This document shows positions 32,863-42,110 of a DNA stretch of 64,000 nt, piece by piece. Position numbers and translations under genes: made by a program. The notes under the pieces are model-generated. The model ran no database searches. It had not been told where the DNA came from and saw only the letters and a program-made list of their open reading frames with translations. Numbering within the stretch: position 1 is the stretch's first letter; every line of letters starts with the position of its first letter. The DNA is from Nematostella vectensis. Its lineage: Eukaryota > Cnidaria > Anthozoa > Actiniaria > Edwardsiidae. The DNA lies in NCBI RefSeq assembly GCF_932526225.1, contig NC_064038.1:17783075-17847074 (forward strand), in the 5' to 3' direction.

Positions 32863-34128
32863 ATGTAAGTCAGCGATAAACTTGACCCCCAACGAACACC
32901 CAGAACTCCTCTGGGGTTGAAAGCCGAGAGAACTGTTCACCGGGTCACTCTCAACCCGTCGACGGCTTCCCCCGGCGAGACGCTATATGTGGCGGTCCCA
33001 AAGCTATCGGAAGGCGTCACGCTCGTGCCTGGCTCCTTGAGGGTCTGTTTCGATCTCTCCATCCCAGGCCAAGCAAATAATAACGTCGTGAACAACGTCG
33101 GCCGAAATCTCGTGAGCCGCCTGAAAATCACGTTTGCAGGAGAAACGCTCCAGGACACCAACCGCTACGACGTCTTCAAGACGGATGAGGAGCTTTACTT
33201 GTCCATGGTCGAGAGAGAGGACCGCCTGGAGCAGGGCATACAGTCAGTAAACATGCGCAAGCTTCGCTCCAAGGCTGGCGATAAAGCGACTAGTAACGCC
33301 AAGGAGAACGCTCTAAACGCCGCCCACGGGGCGAAGTACACCATCCCGCTAGACCATTCTCTGCTGACCGACCACGGCGTACTGTACCCAAGGGCGCTCC
33401 CCGAGGCGCTGCTCTTCGAGATCACGCTCGCAACTGTTGACCAGGTAGTAGTCGGAAGCGATGCTACCAAATTATCCTACGGCATCAAAAATCTAGAGCT
33501 GTAATACGAAAGCCTGAGGGACGACAACCTCGCCCGGTCTGCAGCCGCCGCCTACCAAAACGGCACAACGTTCTTCTACGAGCAAATGAACCTCCACAAG
33601 ACCTTCGTGATTAGCAAAGGGACGGATAGCATAATCAACGAGAGTGTCAACCTGCCGCGAAGGTCTATGAGTGGTCTGTTGCTCCTCTTTGTGGAGCCAT
33701 ACACGGCAGGGGCTCGCGACTCTGAGAAGTTCGTGTACCCCGACATCAAGAGCGTCCGCGTTACAATCGACGGCATGCCAAACAAGGTTTTCAGCCAGGG
33801 ACTACGCCCCACGGATTTCTGGAGGGGGGCGAAAAGGCGGTTCGTCCGCCCCTCCCCGGGGGGGCACAGCGGAGCGCCTGCCGCCCCTGCAGTCAGCCCC
33901 GAGTCGTTCTATGACGATAACAAGTTTGCTCTGTGGATCGACCTTTGAACGACGGACGACAGTGCTATCCATGGGGGTGGTCTCCGATTGGCCAACACCC
34001 GCGACGGTGTGCATCTCGAGATAAAACGCACGGCAAGCGGCCGGGGTACCGTAAACTGTCACGTGTTTGTGGTGGCCGACGCCCAAATGAACCTTATGAA
34101 CGGACAGCTAGGGTTCATACAATACTGA
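32863..34128 (+). pseudogene. Major capsid protein, element 1 copy, three nonsense codons
   Basis: Same length and frame as the 421-codon capsid gene of element 2 (61795-63060), with no net indel. It is interrupted by stops at codon 2 (TAA, 32866-32868), at 33502-33504 (TAA) and at 33946-33948 (TGA). The family looks like a double-jelly-roll capsid. The first half has NNVGRNLVSRLKITFAGETL, followed by the YDVFKT and LEQGI motifs. The second half has SMSGLLLLFVEP, then IKSVRVTIDGMPNKVFSQGL and ALWIDL, and it ends NCHVFVVADAQMNLMNGQL. A glycine/proline-rich insert sits before ESFYDDNK. Function (capsomer subunit) is inferred from fold-like pattern and gene neighbourhood. Confidence 0.75.
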
Positions 34129-34177
34129 GCACAGACACCGAAACGCGTTTCTGCGCGAAGCGCTGCGGCAGCGCGGT

Positions 34178-34780
34178 ATGGACCCAAAAACCATCCCATT
34201 TAACGCTCTCATCGTGCGCCCGACGTCATGCGGGAAGACCCGATTCATAGTGGACCGGCAGCGTGGCCCTTTCCGGGGCAAGTTTCACTACATCATACTC
34301 GTGTGCCCTACCTTTGTCTACAACAAAACATACGACGGCTTCGGCGAGGGCGACAATCGTCTGTTTGTCGTCACACCTGAGGCGGGTCAGATCGACATAC
34401 TGCTGAGGTTTGTCTCCGCTGTCTTCGAAGGCACTAATACGCTAATCATACTCGACGACTGTGCGGCCTCAAAAGACGTAAAGAGTCGCTCTGACCAGCT
34501 CGTCAACTTGGCGTTCAGCGCGCGCCACGTGGGTATCAGCGTGTGGCTGATCACGCAGCAGCTCACCAGCATCACGAAGCCGTTCCGTGAGAACATCGCG
34601 GCCTTGGTGGTCTTCTATACGCCGAGCAAGGCGGACATGAAGAGTATCCTGCATGACTACGGCGCGGAGCTCTCAGAAGAGAAGATGAAAGAGTACATGA
34701 AGGCCCTCAAGACGAAAAAGTTCTCGAAGTTAGAGTTTTGCTTGCGTCACCCTTATACCATCGCCCTAGTTGAAGGGTAA
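34178..34780 (+). CDS. A32-like packaging ATPase, element 1 copy
   Basis: 200 codons, open. FtsK/HerA-superfamily ATPase of the A32 type, which pumps DNA into capsids. Walker A region is VRPTSCGKT, in which the first Gly of the GxxxxGKT loop is Arg (element 2 keeps Gly). Walker B is TLIILDDCAA, and a sensor-like ITQQ follows at about residue 125. The gene starts 50 bp after the capsid gene stop. It is intact as a frame but probably inactive because of the P-loop change. Confidence 0.85.
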   Translation: MDPKTIPFNALIVRPTSCGKTRFIVDRQRGPFRGKFHYIILVCPTFVYNKTYDGFGEGDNRLFVVTPEAGQIDILLRFVSAVFEGTNTLIILDDCAASKDVKSRSDQLVNLAFSARHVGISVWLITQQLTSITKPFRENIAALVVFYTPSKADMKSILHDYGAELSEEKMKEYMKALKTKKFSKLEFCLRHPYTIALVEG

Positions 34781-34891
34781 GCGCAGTAAATCACCGCCCA
34801 CGTATACGTATACGTATACGTATACGCATTGATCACACCGCCCTCAAGGCACGTTAAACGTACAAACGTGTTGCACCTTAGGCAGGGGTGC

Positions 34892-35416
34892 ATGATGAGC
34901 GACGAATACTTCGAGAGTCTTCTTGAGGGGGGCGCCGCCGGCCTCCCGGCCGTCGAGTCGTTGGGCTGCTCGACGCAGCCAGCCGGGACGGCTACCGGAG
35001 GTGAGCAAACTGAGATAGCAGACGCGAGGGAGAAACACGCGATTCTCGTAGCTTAGGGGAAGTCGAGAGAAATGGTAGGCAAGGCCCTGACTCACGACGA
35101 CGTCAAACGCATGAGCGCCAAGGAGGTGAGGAAGTACGAGAAGCGATACGAGACCGCTCTAGCCAGCCGGAATACAGACGCCCTGGCAGACAGCTTTCTG
35201 AAGCTTACGACCAAGCTAGTAGGCATGGCGCTGCCGATAGACAGTGTGGTCGATCTTCACAATGACCTAGTGTCCGACTACATCATCAACAACGAGCTCC
35301 GCACATTGTGCGGAAGCCTGTCTCTACGCTGCGGTCGTTTGATGGCTTTAGCCGTAGGGGCGTTACACGTAGCACGTCATGTGAACACCAACGGCGCTGA
35401 CACGCGACCCCCTTAG
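34892..35416 (+). pseudogene. Conserved helical protein, element 1 copy, one nonsense codon
   Basis: 175-codon frame starting MMSDEYFESLLEGG, matching the element 2 gene at 60592-61176, with an in-frame TAG at 35054-35056. The C-terminal half is mainly helical (ADSFLKLTTKLVGMALPIDS, then LHNDLVSDYIINNELRTL, then GRLMALAVGALHVARHV), perhaps membrane-associated. I recall this as a protein that accompanies the same capsid in cnidarian elements; its function is unknown. It lies 111 bp after the ATPase, whereas the two genes overlap in element 2. The spacer contains (cgtata)4. Confidence 0.65.
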
Positions 35417-35622
35417 AGGTCGGAACGGAGGTGTACATCGCCGTAAACGAGAAAGACCTCCAGGACAAGGGCCGACGGCGAGCGACGGACCCGTGGTGTT
35501 CAAGCAAGGCATACCCAATACTAAAGAGGGTTATGGAGCCCGGACAGCCAGTGTTGTATTACACGACGTACTCTAAGCACGGCTTTACGCGTTCGCAGTT
35601 GCGTAGCGTCACGCCAGCGTGA
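35411..35622 (+). CDS. Possible integrase C-terminal (SH3-like) domain fragment
   Basis: The open frame LEVGTEVYIAVNEKDLQDKG runs on through DPWCSSKAYPILKRV, GQPVLYYTTY and GFTRSQLRSV to a stop at 35622. Aromatic-rich strands ending in a YY...FxRxQL pattern resemble the SH3-like C-terminal domain of Ty3/Polinton-type integrases (typically ...Y.L.....F.R.EL). No catalytic core is present, so this would be a remnant. It is end to end with the HNH-bearing gene on the other strand. The assignment is tentative. The first ATG is at 35431. Confidence 0.4.
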
Positions 35623-38600
35623 TCAGCCCTTGTGCCTTCTATTGCAGCTAAGGCACAGTCTGACATTCCACTTGTAGTGACCCAGACTGTTGTCCAGCCG
35701 GTCGATACTGAAGCATTGGGGATTGCTCTTGGTGTACCCCTGAAGCAGAAGCTGAGTGCCACAGACCGTGCACTTCTTTTCCGCGTCAGCAATCATGCCG
35801 AGTACGTGGTCTACCGTCAGAACGTGGTGCGATCCCGTGTACTTTGTGCGACCCTTCTGCCTGTCGTCTATAGCGTATCGCTTGATTCGCGCTATAATGA
35901 GCTCTTCACTGGGCGTAGCCTGCAGTCCCGTGGGAACCAAGGCACCGGGGGTGTTATCGGGGGAGATCACGCGGACTATCTGGTCGGCGTGCCGCACGCG
36001 GGAGATGCCGGTGTATACAGCATTCGTGATCCAGCCCTCTAAGCTGTGGTCTATGATAAACAGACGTCTTGGAGTCTGGATAGTCTTGCCCTGCACCCGG
36101 TGGACGGTTCCCCAGCCCGCGTATTTCCACTCGAGGGGAAGCCCGTTAAGGACCGCGTCGAGAGGAATCTCGACTACCGTGCCTTTGTATGCGTCGACCT
36201 TCTCACCCCTATTGCCTGGCACGGGCACTGGCCGCCCTTGCTTGCGATAACGATGCGCGACGCTAGGATCGGGGTCAAGGCGGATGGTTGCTGGCAGTCG
36301 GGGGTAGTTTTTCCTGTGGTGCTCTATCAATCGCTGCTGAACAAGAGCCCCCATCTTGTTGGTCGAGCACACCCACATATCGCTTGGGTGGGCCTGCTCG
36401 ATCGCCGCGTCGAACGCTATCCCATCCCACTCCTCTCGAAACACCTCAAGCTGTTTGGAATCTGGCCGACACCAAATCTGGCCCTTTATGTCGTGGAGCC
36501 TGGAGGAGGGCGCGGCAGAGCCGCAGTCGCATGTACTGTACGGCTTTCCGCAGTCTTCACACAGGCAGCGGTAGTCAGACTCGAACCAGCGGATGTTCCC
36601 TTGTGCCCACTCCTTGAGCATATCGTGAGGCCCCTCTTTATCTCCCCAGGGCGGGACCTTCCCATAGTCGCCACAACACACTACCTGACACGGCCGCGTG
36701 GCGAGATACCCTAGGATGGCGCGTAGCACTTTATTCTGTACCTTACAGCACTCGTCAATGATGATTACTTCTGCGAGACGGTCGAGTTTGTGCCCCAGCT
36801 CGGAAGGTCTCCATTCTTCTGTCGGCTTCTCCGCTGGTATGCAGAGGTAGTGGTGGTAGGTTTGAGCCTTCACCGCGAGGCGCGAGTTATTGCGATGGTC
36901 GTGGGCGAGGTCGTTCTCGGGGGTGAGCACCACAACGTCGCGGCCGCGGAATATGCTCACCGCCCACTCGGTCTTCCCCGATCCCCCTTGGCCGTCTAGA
37001 TACATCTTTGCAGAGGCTGCGGCCACTAGATCGCACGGCAGACTCCTCGCAGTGCTTGGCTCCTTGGCCAAGCTCCCCGACTTCTTCGGACCCCAAGCCG
37101 CTTCGGGTCGCCACTCGTACCCAGGCTTCTTGTGGCGCCACTCTCCATACCTCGGATTTCGCTCCACGAGCTTTACACCACTGGGCACCGCCTTTGCGTA
37201 TGTGGCATCTGTGCACACTCGGAGGACGTCTTCGCGAGGGATCCGCCTCAACATGGGTCGCAACGCTATGTTTATGTACGCCAAGACAAAGGCCGTGATA
37301 TGGTACCATCGTGATCGTCGGACACCGTCTTTGTATTGGATCAGATGAGCCCCGTCGGCATGCTCGAAGTTAAGTAAGTGGTCGGTGCCCGCAAGGAGGT
37401 TTGTCAGATACGCGGCTTCTTCAGGGTCGCGGACTACGATCGAGGACTTGTCGCCATGGCGAGCGCACTTGCCTACGAAACGGACAGCGAGATCTCGACC
37501 CTCAGGATACTGCGAGTCTTCGACGCAGGGACGGCACGCGATGGAGGGGGGGAACTTGATGGAGCCCTTTTTTCCGACGCTATACAACACCTTCCTTGCT
37601 GTGGCCATGACGAGGTCACCCGAGTCTAACAGGTCCTTAAGCTCTGGCGTGGTGATCCAACCCTCGTTTTGTTTCAAGTGCTGCCCTACCCTCCCGGAAG
37701 TGTAGGGGTGGCAGGCCTCAGAGAACTCCCACTCGGTCAGCTGAATGGCCCCGGTTAGTTGAAGAACCTCGCTCAATGGCCGTCCCACAACATCCGCGAT
37801 ACGATACACATTTCCCCGAGTCCCACATAACGTTGCCCAGGGCGTCCACGGCTACTAGCTTTACCTCGTGCTTCTTTTCCATTTCAAAGAGGTCTTCTTT
37901 GGTGCATCCCGTAGTGGCCAGCTTTTTTGTCAAATCGCTCGAGGATCTTGCCTCGTGTCTTGGTTAGACCGAGGGAGCGCGAGGTGCCGCGATTCCTCAA
38001 GAAGTCGGCAACATAACTAACAACACAGTTAGCGAAGGTGTCACCCCCCCCTCGCTCAAACATTGTCCCGGGCTCACCATTTTGCTCAGGTAAAGGGCGA
38101 AGCTCGTATCTCACGTAGACGAGGTACTCTCGTCCTTTCTCCCAAATACCCGCATCGATGCCTTCCAGGGCGCCGACTGCGATTCGGTCCCCTCTTTTGA
38201 CTAATGACCCACCAATCTTGTGCTCTGAGCGCCCTTCCTCCTCTGTGATTGGCGCCAATGGCTCTGCGGGGGCCTTATCAACGACCGTAAAGAGTCTGTA
38301 ACGCCGGTCGGGGTCTACCATCTCAAGCACCGGTGGCAACACTGCGTTTGCCCTCAGAGACTGTCGCTCGTGCGAGATCCACCACACCGAGCCATCGTCA
38401 TTAATGTCAGGCCCCCGCATAACCGGCTTTAGAGCAATGACACCTGCTCCACCAAGATCTCGTATCTCCTGGTAAACACCGGCGCTTATTTCTTGGCCCC
38501 GAGGAGTGGCATGAGTAGATGGGCGCCGCCGACGAAGAGAGAATAGTACTTCTCGGGGTCTAAGCTCTCTGGGCCCTTTTGTCGCCGTCCCGGCAGCAAA

Positions 38601-38782
38601 GGGTCGAACTCGCGCCAGACTTCCTCTGTCCACGCTTTCGCCGGTACGAGCGGCTTAAGCAGCTTGTGCTTGACATCGTCGGGGATGTCCTCGTCCAGGA
38701 TGTTCTGGACCAGCCCTGCTAGTACGGCAGGCGCCTCTTTGTCAGGCATGCTATTGAGAACCTCCTCTTTGTAGGCGTCCAT
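35623..38782 (-). pseudogene. Polymerase-like/SF1 helicase/HNH protein, element 1 copy, broken
   Basis: Counterpart of 55301-58870. Codons from 38782 start MDAYKEEVLNSM; frame changes occur near 38500 and 37925. A clean deletion of about 670 bp at about 37818 (between MWDSGK and VYRIADV) removes the His motif and the polymerase-like motif A. From 37809 the frame is open for 728 codons, with motif-C-like VCTDATY, Walker A GQGGSGKT, Walker B IIIDECC, motif III GDYGKVPP (Lys where element 2 has Gln), a Cys-rich insert (CLCEDCGKPYSTCDCG), HRVQGKT and GISRVR. It ends with an HNH domain that element 2 lacks: CTVCG, then FSIDRLDN, then NVRLCLSCNRRH. It would once have replicated the element. Confidence 0.8.
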
Positions 38783-39310
38783 GTTTGGGTATGCCTTGTG
38801 CCACCCAGTCCCTAACTACCCGTATCACAGCCGGCGGGACTAGTGTTTGGGTATGCCTTGTGCCACCCAGTCTCTAACTGCCCGTATTACAGCCGGCGGG
38901 ACGAGTGTTTGGATATGCCTGTGCCACCCAGTCTCTAATTGCCCGTATCACAGCCGGTGGGACGAGTGTTTGGGTATGCCTTGTGCCACCCAGTCTCTAA
39001 TTGCCCGTATCACAGCCGGCGGGACGAGTGTTTGGGTATGCCTTGTGCCACCCAGTCTCTAATTGCCCGTATCACAGCCGGCGGGACTAGTGTTTGGGTA
39101 TGCCTTGTGCCACCCAGTTTCTAATTGCCCGTATCACAGCCGTCGGGACGAGTGTTTCGGTATGCCTTGTGCCACCCAGTCTCTAATTGCCCGTATCACA
39201 GCCTGCGGGACGAGTGTTTGGGTACGCCTTGTGCCACCCAGTCTCTAATTGCCCGTATCACAGCCGGTGGGACGAGTGTTTGGGTATGCCCGGTGCCACC
39301 CAGTCTGTAA
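38783..39310. repeat. 62-bp minisatellite in element 1, about 8.5 units
   Basis: Units tgtttgggtatgccttgtgc, then cacccagtctctaattgccc, then gtatcacagccggcgggacgag. The array lies between the start of the large replication gene and the Cys-rich gene. Element 2 has only two diverged units at the same place (55225-55300), so the array expanded in element 1 after the copies split. It overlaps the 3' end of the Cys-rich frame. Confidence 0.92.
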
Positions 39311-39597
39311 TTGCCCGTATCGCGGGCTGCGGTGTCAGACAGGACGAGTGCGAACCGTTCCCGAGCGCGCCTCTCGGTGCCGCGCATCCTCTGCCCTACA
39401 CGATTCGCTCCGCAGGGGCGACACAACCGCGTCTCCGACTGCGTTCCTATGCCGTAGATCCTGCACGGCACGGGGAGGGGGCTGCCCTTACGGAGCCTTT
39501 GGAGGTGCACCTTGCAGTAGGTGTCCATGCACCTCTGGCCGCACGTGTCTGCATGGCCGACCTTTAACCACCCGCAGTAATCTTTTCCGCACTTCAT
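39196..39597 (-). CDS. Cys-rich zinc-binding protein, element 1 copy
   Basis: It starts MKCGKDYCGWLKVG and matches the element 2 protein at 54942. Cys/His residues are arranged as CGKDYC...CGQRC...YCKVH...PC...LCRPC, suggesting two small zinc-binding units. One of the usual Cys pair is lost here (PCRIYG against PCRGCG in element 2). The conserved part ends near 39325, after which the frame runs into the 62-bp array, so the C-terminus is artificial. Position next to the terminal arm suggests a DNA-binding role; this is inference. Confidence 0.6.
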   Translation of the reverse strand: MKCGKDYCGWLKVGHADTCGQRCMDTYCKVHLQRLRKGSPLPVPCRIYGIGTQSETRLCRPCGANRVGQRMRGTERRARERFALVLSDTAARDTGNYRLGGTGHTQTLVPPAVIRAIRDWVAQGVPKHSSRRL

Positions 39598-39612
39598 CCT
39601 TCGAATGCTCGG

Positions 39613-39845
39613 TATACTACAGGACAGACGGGGGTCTAATTGCAAGGTTCCCACTCGTTTCTATGAAAGGCCCCAGTCCCGCCGTAGATTAATGATTGCT
39701 AACCATTGCTAATTATTTATCTACGCGAAGTGGTCCCGACGTAGATTAGTAATTGCCAATTATTTATCTACGCGAAGTGGTCCCGACGTAGATTGATAAT
39801 TAGCAATTATTAATCTACGCGGGGCCTCATCTGCATGGGGCGGGG
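39613..39845. repeat. Element 1 right inverted arm
   Basis: Reverse complement of 28960-29206, with the same three hairpin-like subrepeats (tctacgcgaagtggtcccga and variants). Confidence 0.9.
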
Positions 39846-39889
39846 TGTATTCGCCTACGAGATCGCCTCTCGTCTTAATACTCAGTAAA

Positions 39890-40302
39890 GCTCTCCGCGT
39901 CGCTACGTTGTTGCCATGCATTGGGCCAGATGTTTTAGATATCTATGATGGGTTGCCGTTTGAATCCGAAGCCGATCAGAAGGATATCGATAAGGTTTTA
40001 AAGTTATTAGAGGCATACTGCATCGGCGAAACTAATGAAACCTACGAACGGTATGTGTTCAATAAAAAAGAGCAAGATCAAGGTGAGTCTTTTGATTCAT
40101 ACTTGACATGTTTGCGCTCTCTAGCCAAAACATGTAATCTTGGCGAGCTGAAAGATGGTTTGATCCGGGACAAAATCGTCCTGGGGATCAACGATAATTC
40201 CACTAGAAAGAAGCTATTAGCCGAGAGTAAACTTACTCTAGAGAAGTGCATTAACATCTGCAGGGCTAACGAAACTACCGCTAAGCTAAGAAGGGTTTTG
40301 TT
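39890..40302 (+). pseudogene. Ty3/gypsy gag fragment
   Basis: Contains PCIGPDVLDIYDGLPF, YERYVFNKKEQDQGESFDSY, IRDKIVLGINDNSTRKKLL and LTLEKCINICRANE, a typical Ty3/gypsy capsid pattern of aquatic invertebrates. The N-terminus is missing at the element 1 junction, and the frame runs into unrelated codons after 40302. Confidence 0.8.
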
Positions 40303-40440
40303 GCTTTTCTTTAATCTGGCGTGCGATGGGTCATTGAATATCTGGACGTATTTGTCTTCAGGTAGAACATTAACTGTCGCGCCACAATCTCTTAGTGTGA
40401 CACATGTAATACATACCAAGCGGAGCAAGGCAAAGAACCA
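40303..40440 (-). pseudogene. Inverted retroviral-type protease fragment
   Basis: On the minus strand, opposite to gag and integrase, the codons read DCGATVNVLPEDKYVQIF, the aspartic protease signature (D-T/S-G-A) with Cys in place of Thr/Ser. A local inversion within the retrotransposon is the simplest reading. Confidence 0.6.
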
Positions 40441-41374
40441 ATGATCTGCCACGAGATACCATCCCGACCATGGGAAAAGGTAGGGATAGATATGTTTGAA
40501 CTTGACAATAAAGACTTTCTTGTCAGTGTTGACTATTACTCAAGTTTCTTTGAAGTTGACCGGTTGACCTCTAAGACTGCAAAAGAAGTAATCGGAAAAA
40601 TTAAAGCGCACTTCGCAAAGCACGGTATACCAGACCAAGTAATCACTGGTAATGGTCAACGATTTGCATCGGGCCATTTTCTAGAGTTTTCAAACCACTA
40701 CAGCTTCGAGCATGTTACAAGTTCTCCGACTTACGCTTAATCTAATGGCAAAGTAGAAAATGCCGTTGAAATAGCCAAGAAGCTGATGAGGAAAGCTTTC
40801 GAAGCAAAGAATGACCCCTACATGGCTCTGCTCGACTGGAGAAATACTCCATCAGAATGTCTTAACTCATCGCCAGTGCAGAGAATCTTTGGTCGGAGAA
40901 CCAAAACACTGTTGCCAACGTCGACTCGACTGCTTAACCCTAAGATTCCAGATAATGTCGAGGGCAGAAGGCAGAAGGCTAAGCAAAGCTACTATTATAA
41001 CTGGTGATGATGTGCGTATAGAGCCACCAAGAGGAATTGGCAGAGGAAAAGCCTGGACTAAAGCACACGTGGAAAGAAAGGTGGACATAAGATCGTACAA
41101 TGTACGCACTGAGGATGGCAGAGTGTTCCGCAGAAACAGACGGCATCTTCGCCGAACTCAAGAGGATATGAAGCCTCCAACGGATGAACCGTTACAACCA
41201 CCGCAAGAGCGACTTATGCCTTCTTCTCCACCACAAGGGCTACCGCAGTCACAAACAAGCGAGACCCCAAGGGAGGTACAACAGGAGCAGCCTCCAGCAA
41301 CGCAAGAGACAGCAAGTGCCCCTGTCGTCACGCGAAGTGGAAGGGTTGTGAAGCCTCCCGTTCGATTCCAGTAA
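40441..41374 (+). pseudogene. Ty3/gypsy integrase, broken
   Basis: Integrase core begins PWEKVGIDMFELDNKDFLVS (first catalytic Asp in GIDMF). The second catalytic Asp is replaced by Gly (TGNGQRF where SDNGPQF is usual). A TAA at 40738-40740 interrupts the frame just before SNGKVENAVE, which holds the catalytic Glu. A frameshift near 40980 leads to the C-terminal domain VRIEPPRGIGRGK and then RRNRRHLR, a proline-rich tail, and TRSGRVVKPPVRF, which ends at 41374. Confidence 0.85.
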
Positions 41375-41446
41375 CTGTCATTTAGAACTTTGAACGTTTT
41401 TTATTTGTATATAGCATTTATTCGAGTTTTGTTATGGAGAGGGAGA

Positions 41447-41642
41447 TGTGACGTTAATTGCAATACTACTCCCATTGATTGCGTGATTAATTGTGTGATT
41501 AAGCTGAGACAATCATGTTGTAATAGGACCCGGAGTTCGGGGTGCAGGAGCACACAGATTAAAACAGTAAAAGGAGCTCAGAAATAACCTAAACCTTTAG
41601 TTCTATTTCTTGCCTTGTAAAGTCTCCTACGACAACGTTACA
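41447..41642 (+). repeat. LTR of gypsy remnant A
   Basis: It follows a purine tract (ggagagggaga). It begins tgtgacgttaatt and ends caacgttaca, giving the expected TG...CA ends over 196 bp. The 5' LTR is not in the window. Confidence 0.65.
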
Positions 41643-42110
41643 TTAGTAGCAGTGCATCCAGGCGTGTTGTCGGAGTGTGTACTGTTGCCCTTCTTATAAT
41701 AATATCTCATTAACTTTAGTAGCAGTGCATCCAGACGTTTCGTCGGAGTGTGTACTGTTGCATCAACCCTTATTTTAATAATATCTCATTCACTTTAGTA
41801 GCAGTGCGTCCAGACCTGCTGTCGGAGTGTGCACTGTTGCAATAACCCTCATAATAACATCTCATTCACTTTAGTAACAGTGCATCCAGACGTGCCGTTG
41901 GAGTGTGCACTGTTGCATTAATCTCTTCTTATAATAATAGCTTATTCCCTTTATTTGCAGTACATCCAGACGTGTCGTCGGAGTGTGTGCTGTTTCATTT
42001 ACCCTTTTATAATATCTCATTCACTTTAGTAGCAGTGCATCCAGACGTGCCGTCGGAGTGTGCACTGTTGCATTAGCCCTTCTTATATTATCTCATTCAC
42101 ATTGGTAGTG
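41643..42110. repeat. About 78-bp tandem repeat, six units
   Basis: Six diverged units, each with agtagcagtgcatccagacg, then tgtcggagtgtgtactgttg, then ataatatctcattcacttt. The array begins directly at the LTR end, and its first unit starts cattagtagcag, running on from the terminal ttaca of the LTR. Confidence 0.88.

Larger units (their letters stand above)
28761..39845. mobile_element. Virus-like element 1 (Polinton/adintovirus-like), decayed
   Basis: An 11-kb GC-rich insertion with capsid, packaging ATPase, polymerase/helicase and accessory genes. The left edge is probably the G-run at 28761 followed by atggggactttcatag, which resembles the first bases of elements 2 and 3. The well-matched inverted arms are 28960-29206 and 39613-39845. 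Beyond 39845 the sequence passes into Ty3 gag, so the right terminus seems lost, and I found no target duplication. Between 28761 and 28960 there are about three GC-rich units containing cagccccatttcaggcttgg. The gene order mirrors element 2 in reverse orientation. Confidence 0.85.
39870..41642 (+). mobile_element. Ty3/gypsy remnant A (gag, inverted protease piece, integrase, 3' LTR)
   Basis: A decayed LTR retrotransposon whose 5' end was removed where it meets element 1. Order: partial gag (39890-40302), a short inverted protease piece (about 40303-40440), integrase core (40441-41007), integrase C-terminus (about 41000-41374), purine tract (41435-41446) and one LTR. Most of pol (reverse transcriptase, RNase H) is missing. 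Confidence 0.8.

Noticed and set aside
32863-34128. Alternative genetic code explaining the capsid stops
   Set aside because: TAA, TGA and (in neighbours) TAG all occur at positions that are sense in element 2, while element 2 and SNX use normal stops. Decay is simpler.
35756-36250. 164-codon plus-strand frame
   Set aside because: Antisense to the helicase/HNH gene, with no independent domain.
36046-36714. Plus-strand frame of 222 codons (and similar at 58034-58702)
   Set aside because: Antisense shadow of the conserved helicase gene. It persists in both copies only because the GC-rich third positions are conserved.
28761-39845. Bacterial contamination as source of the GC-rich genes
   Set aside because: Capsid, A32-like ATPase and accessory proteins are of eukaryotic integrating-virus type, copies are interleaved with animal retrotransposons, and the flanks run into the SNX locus.
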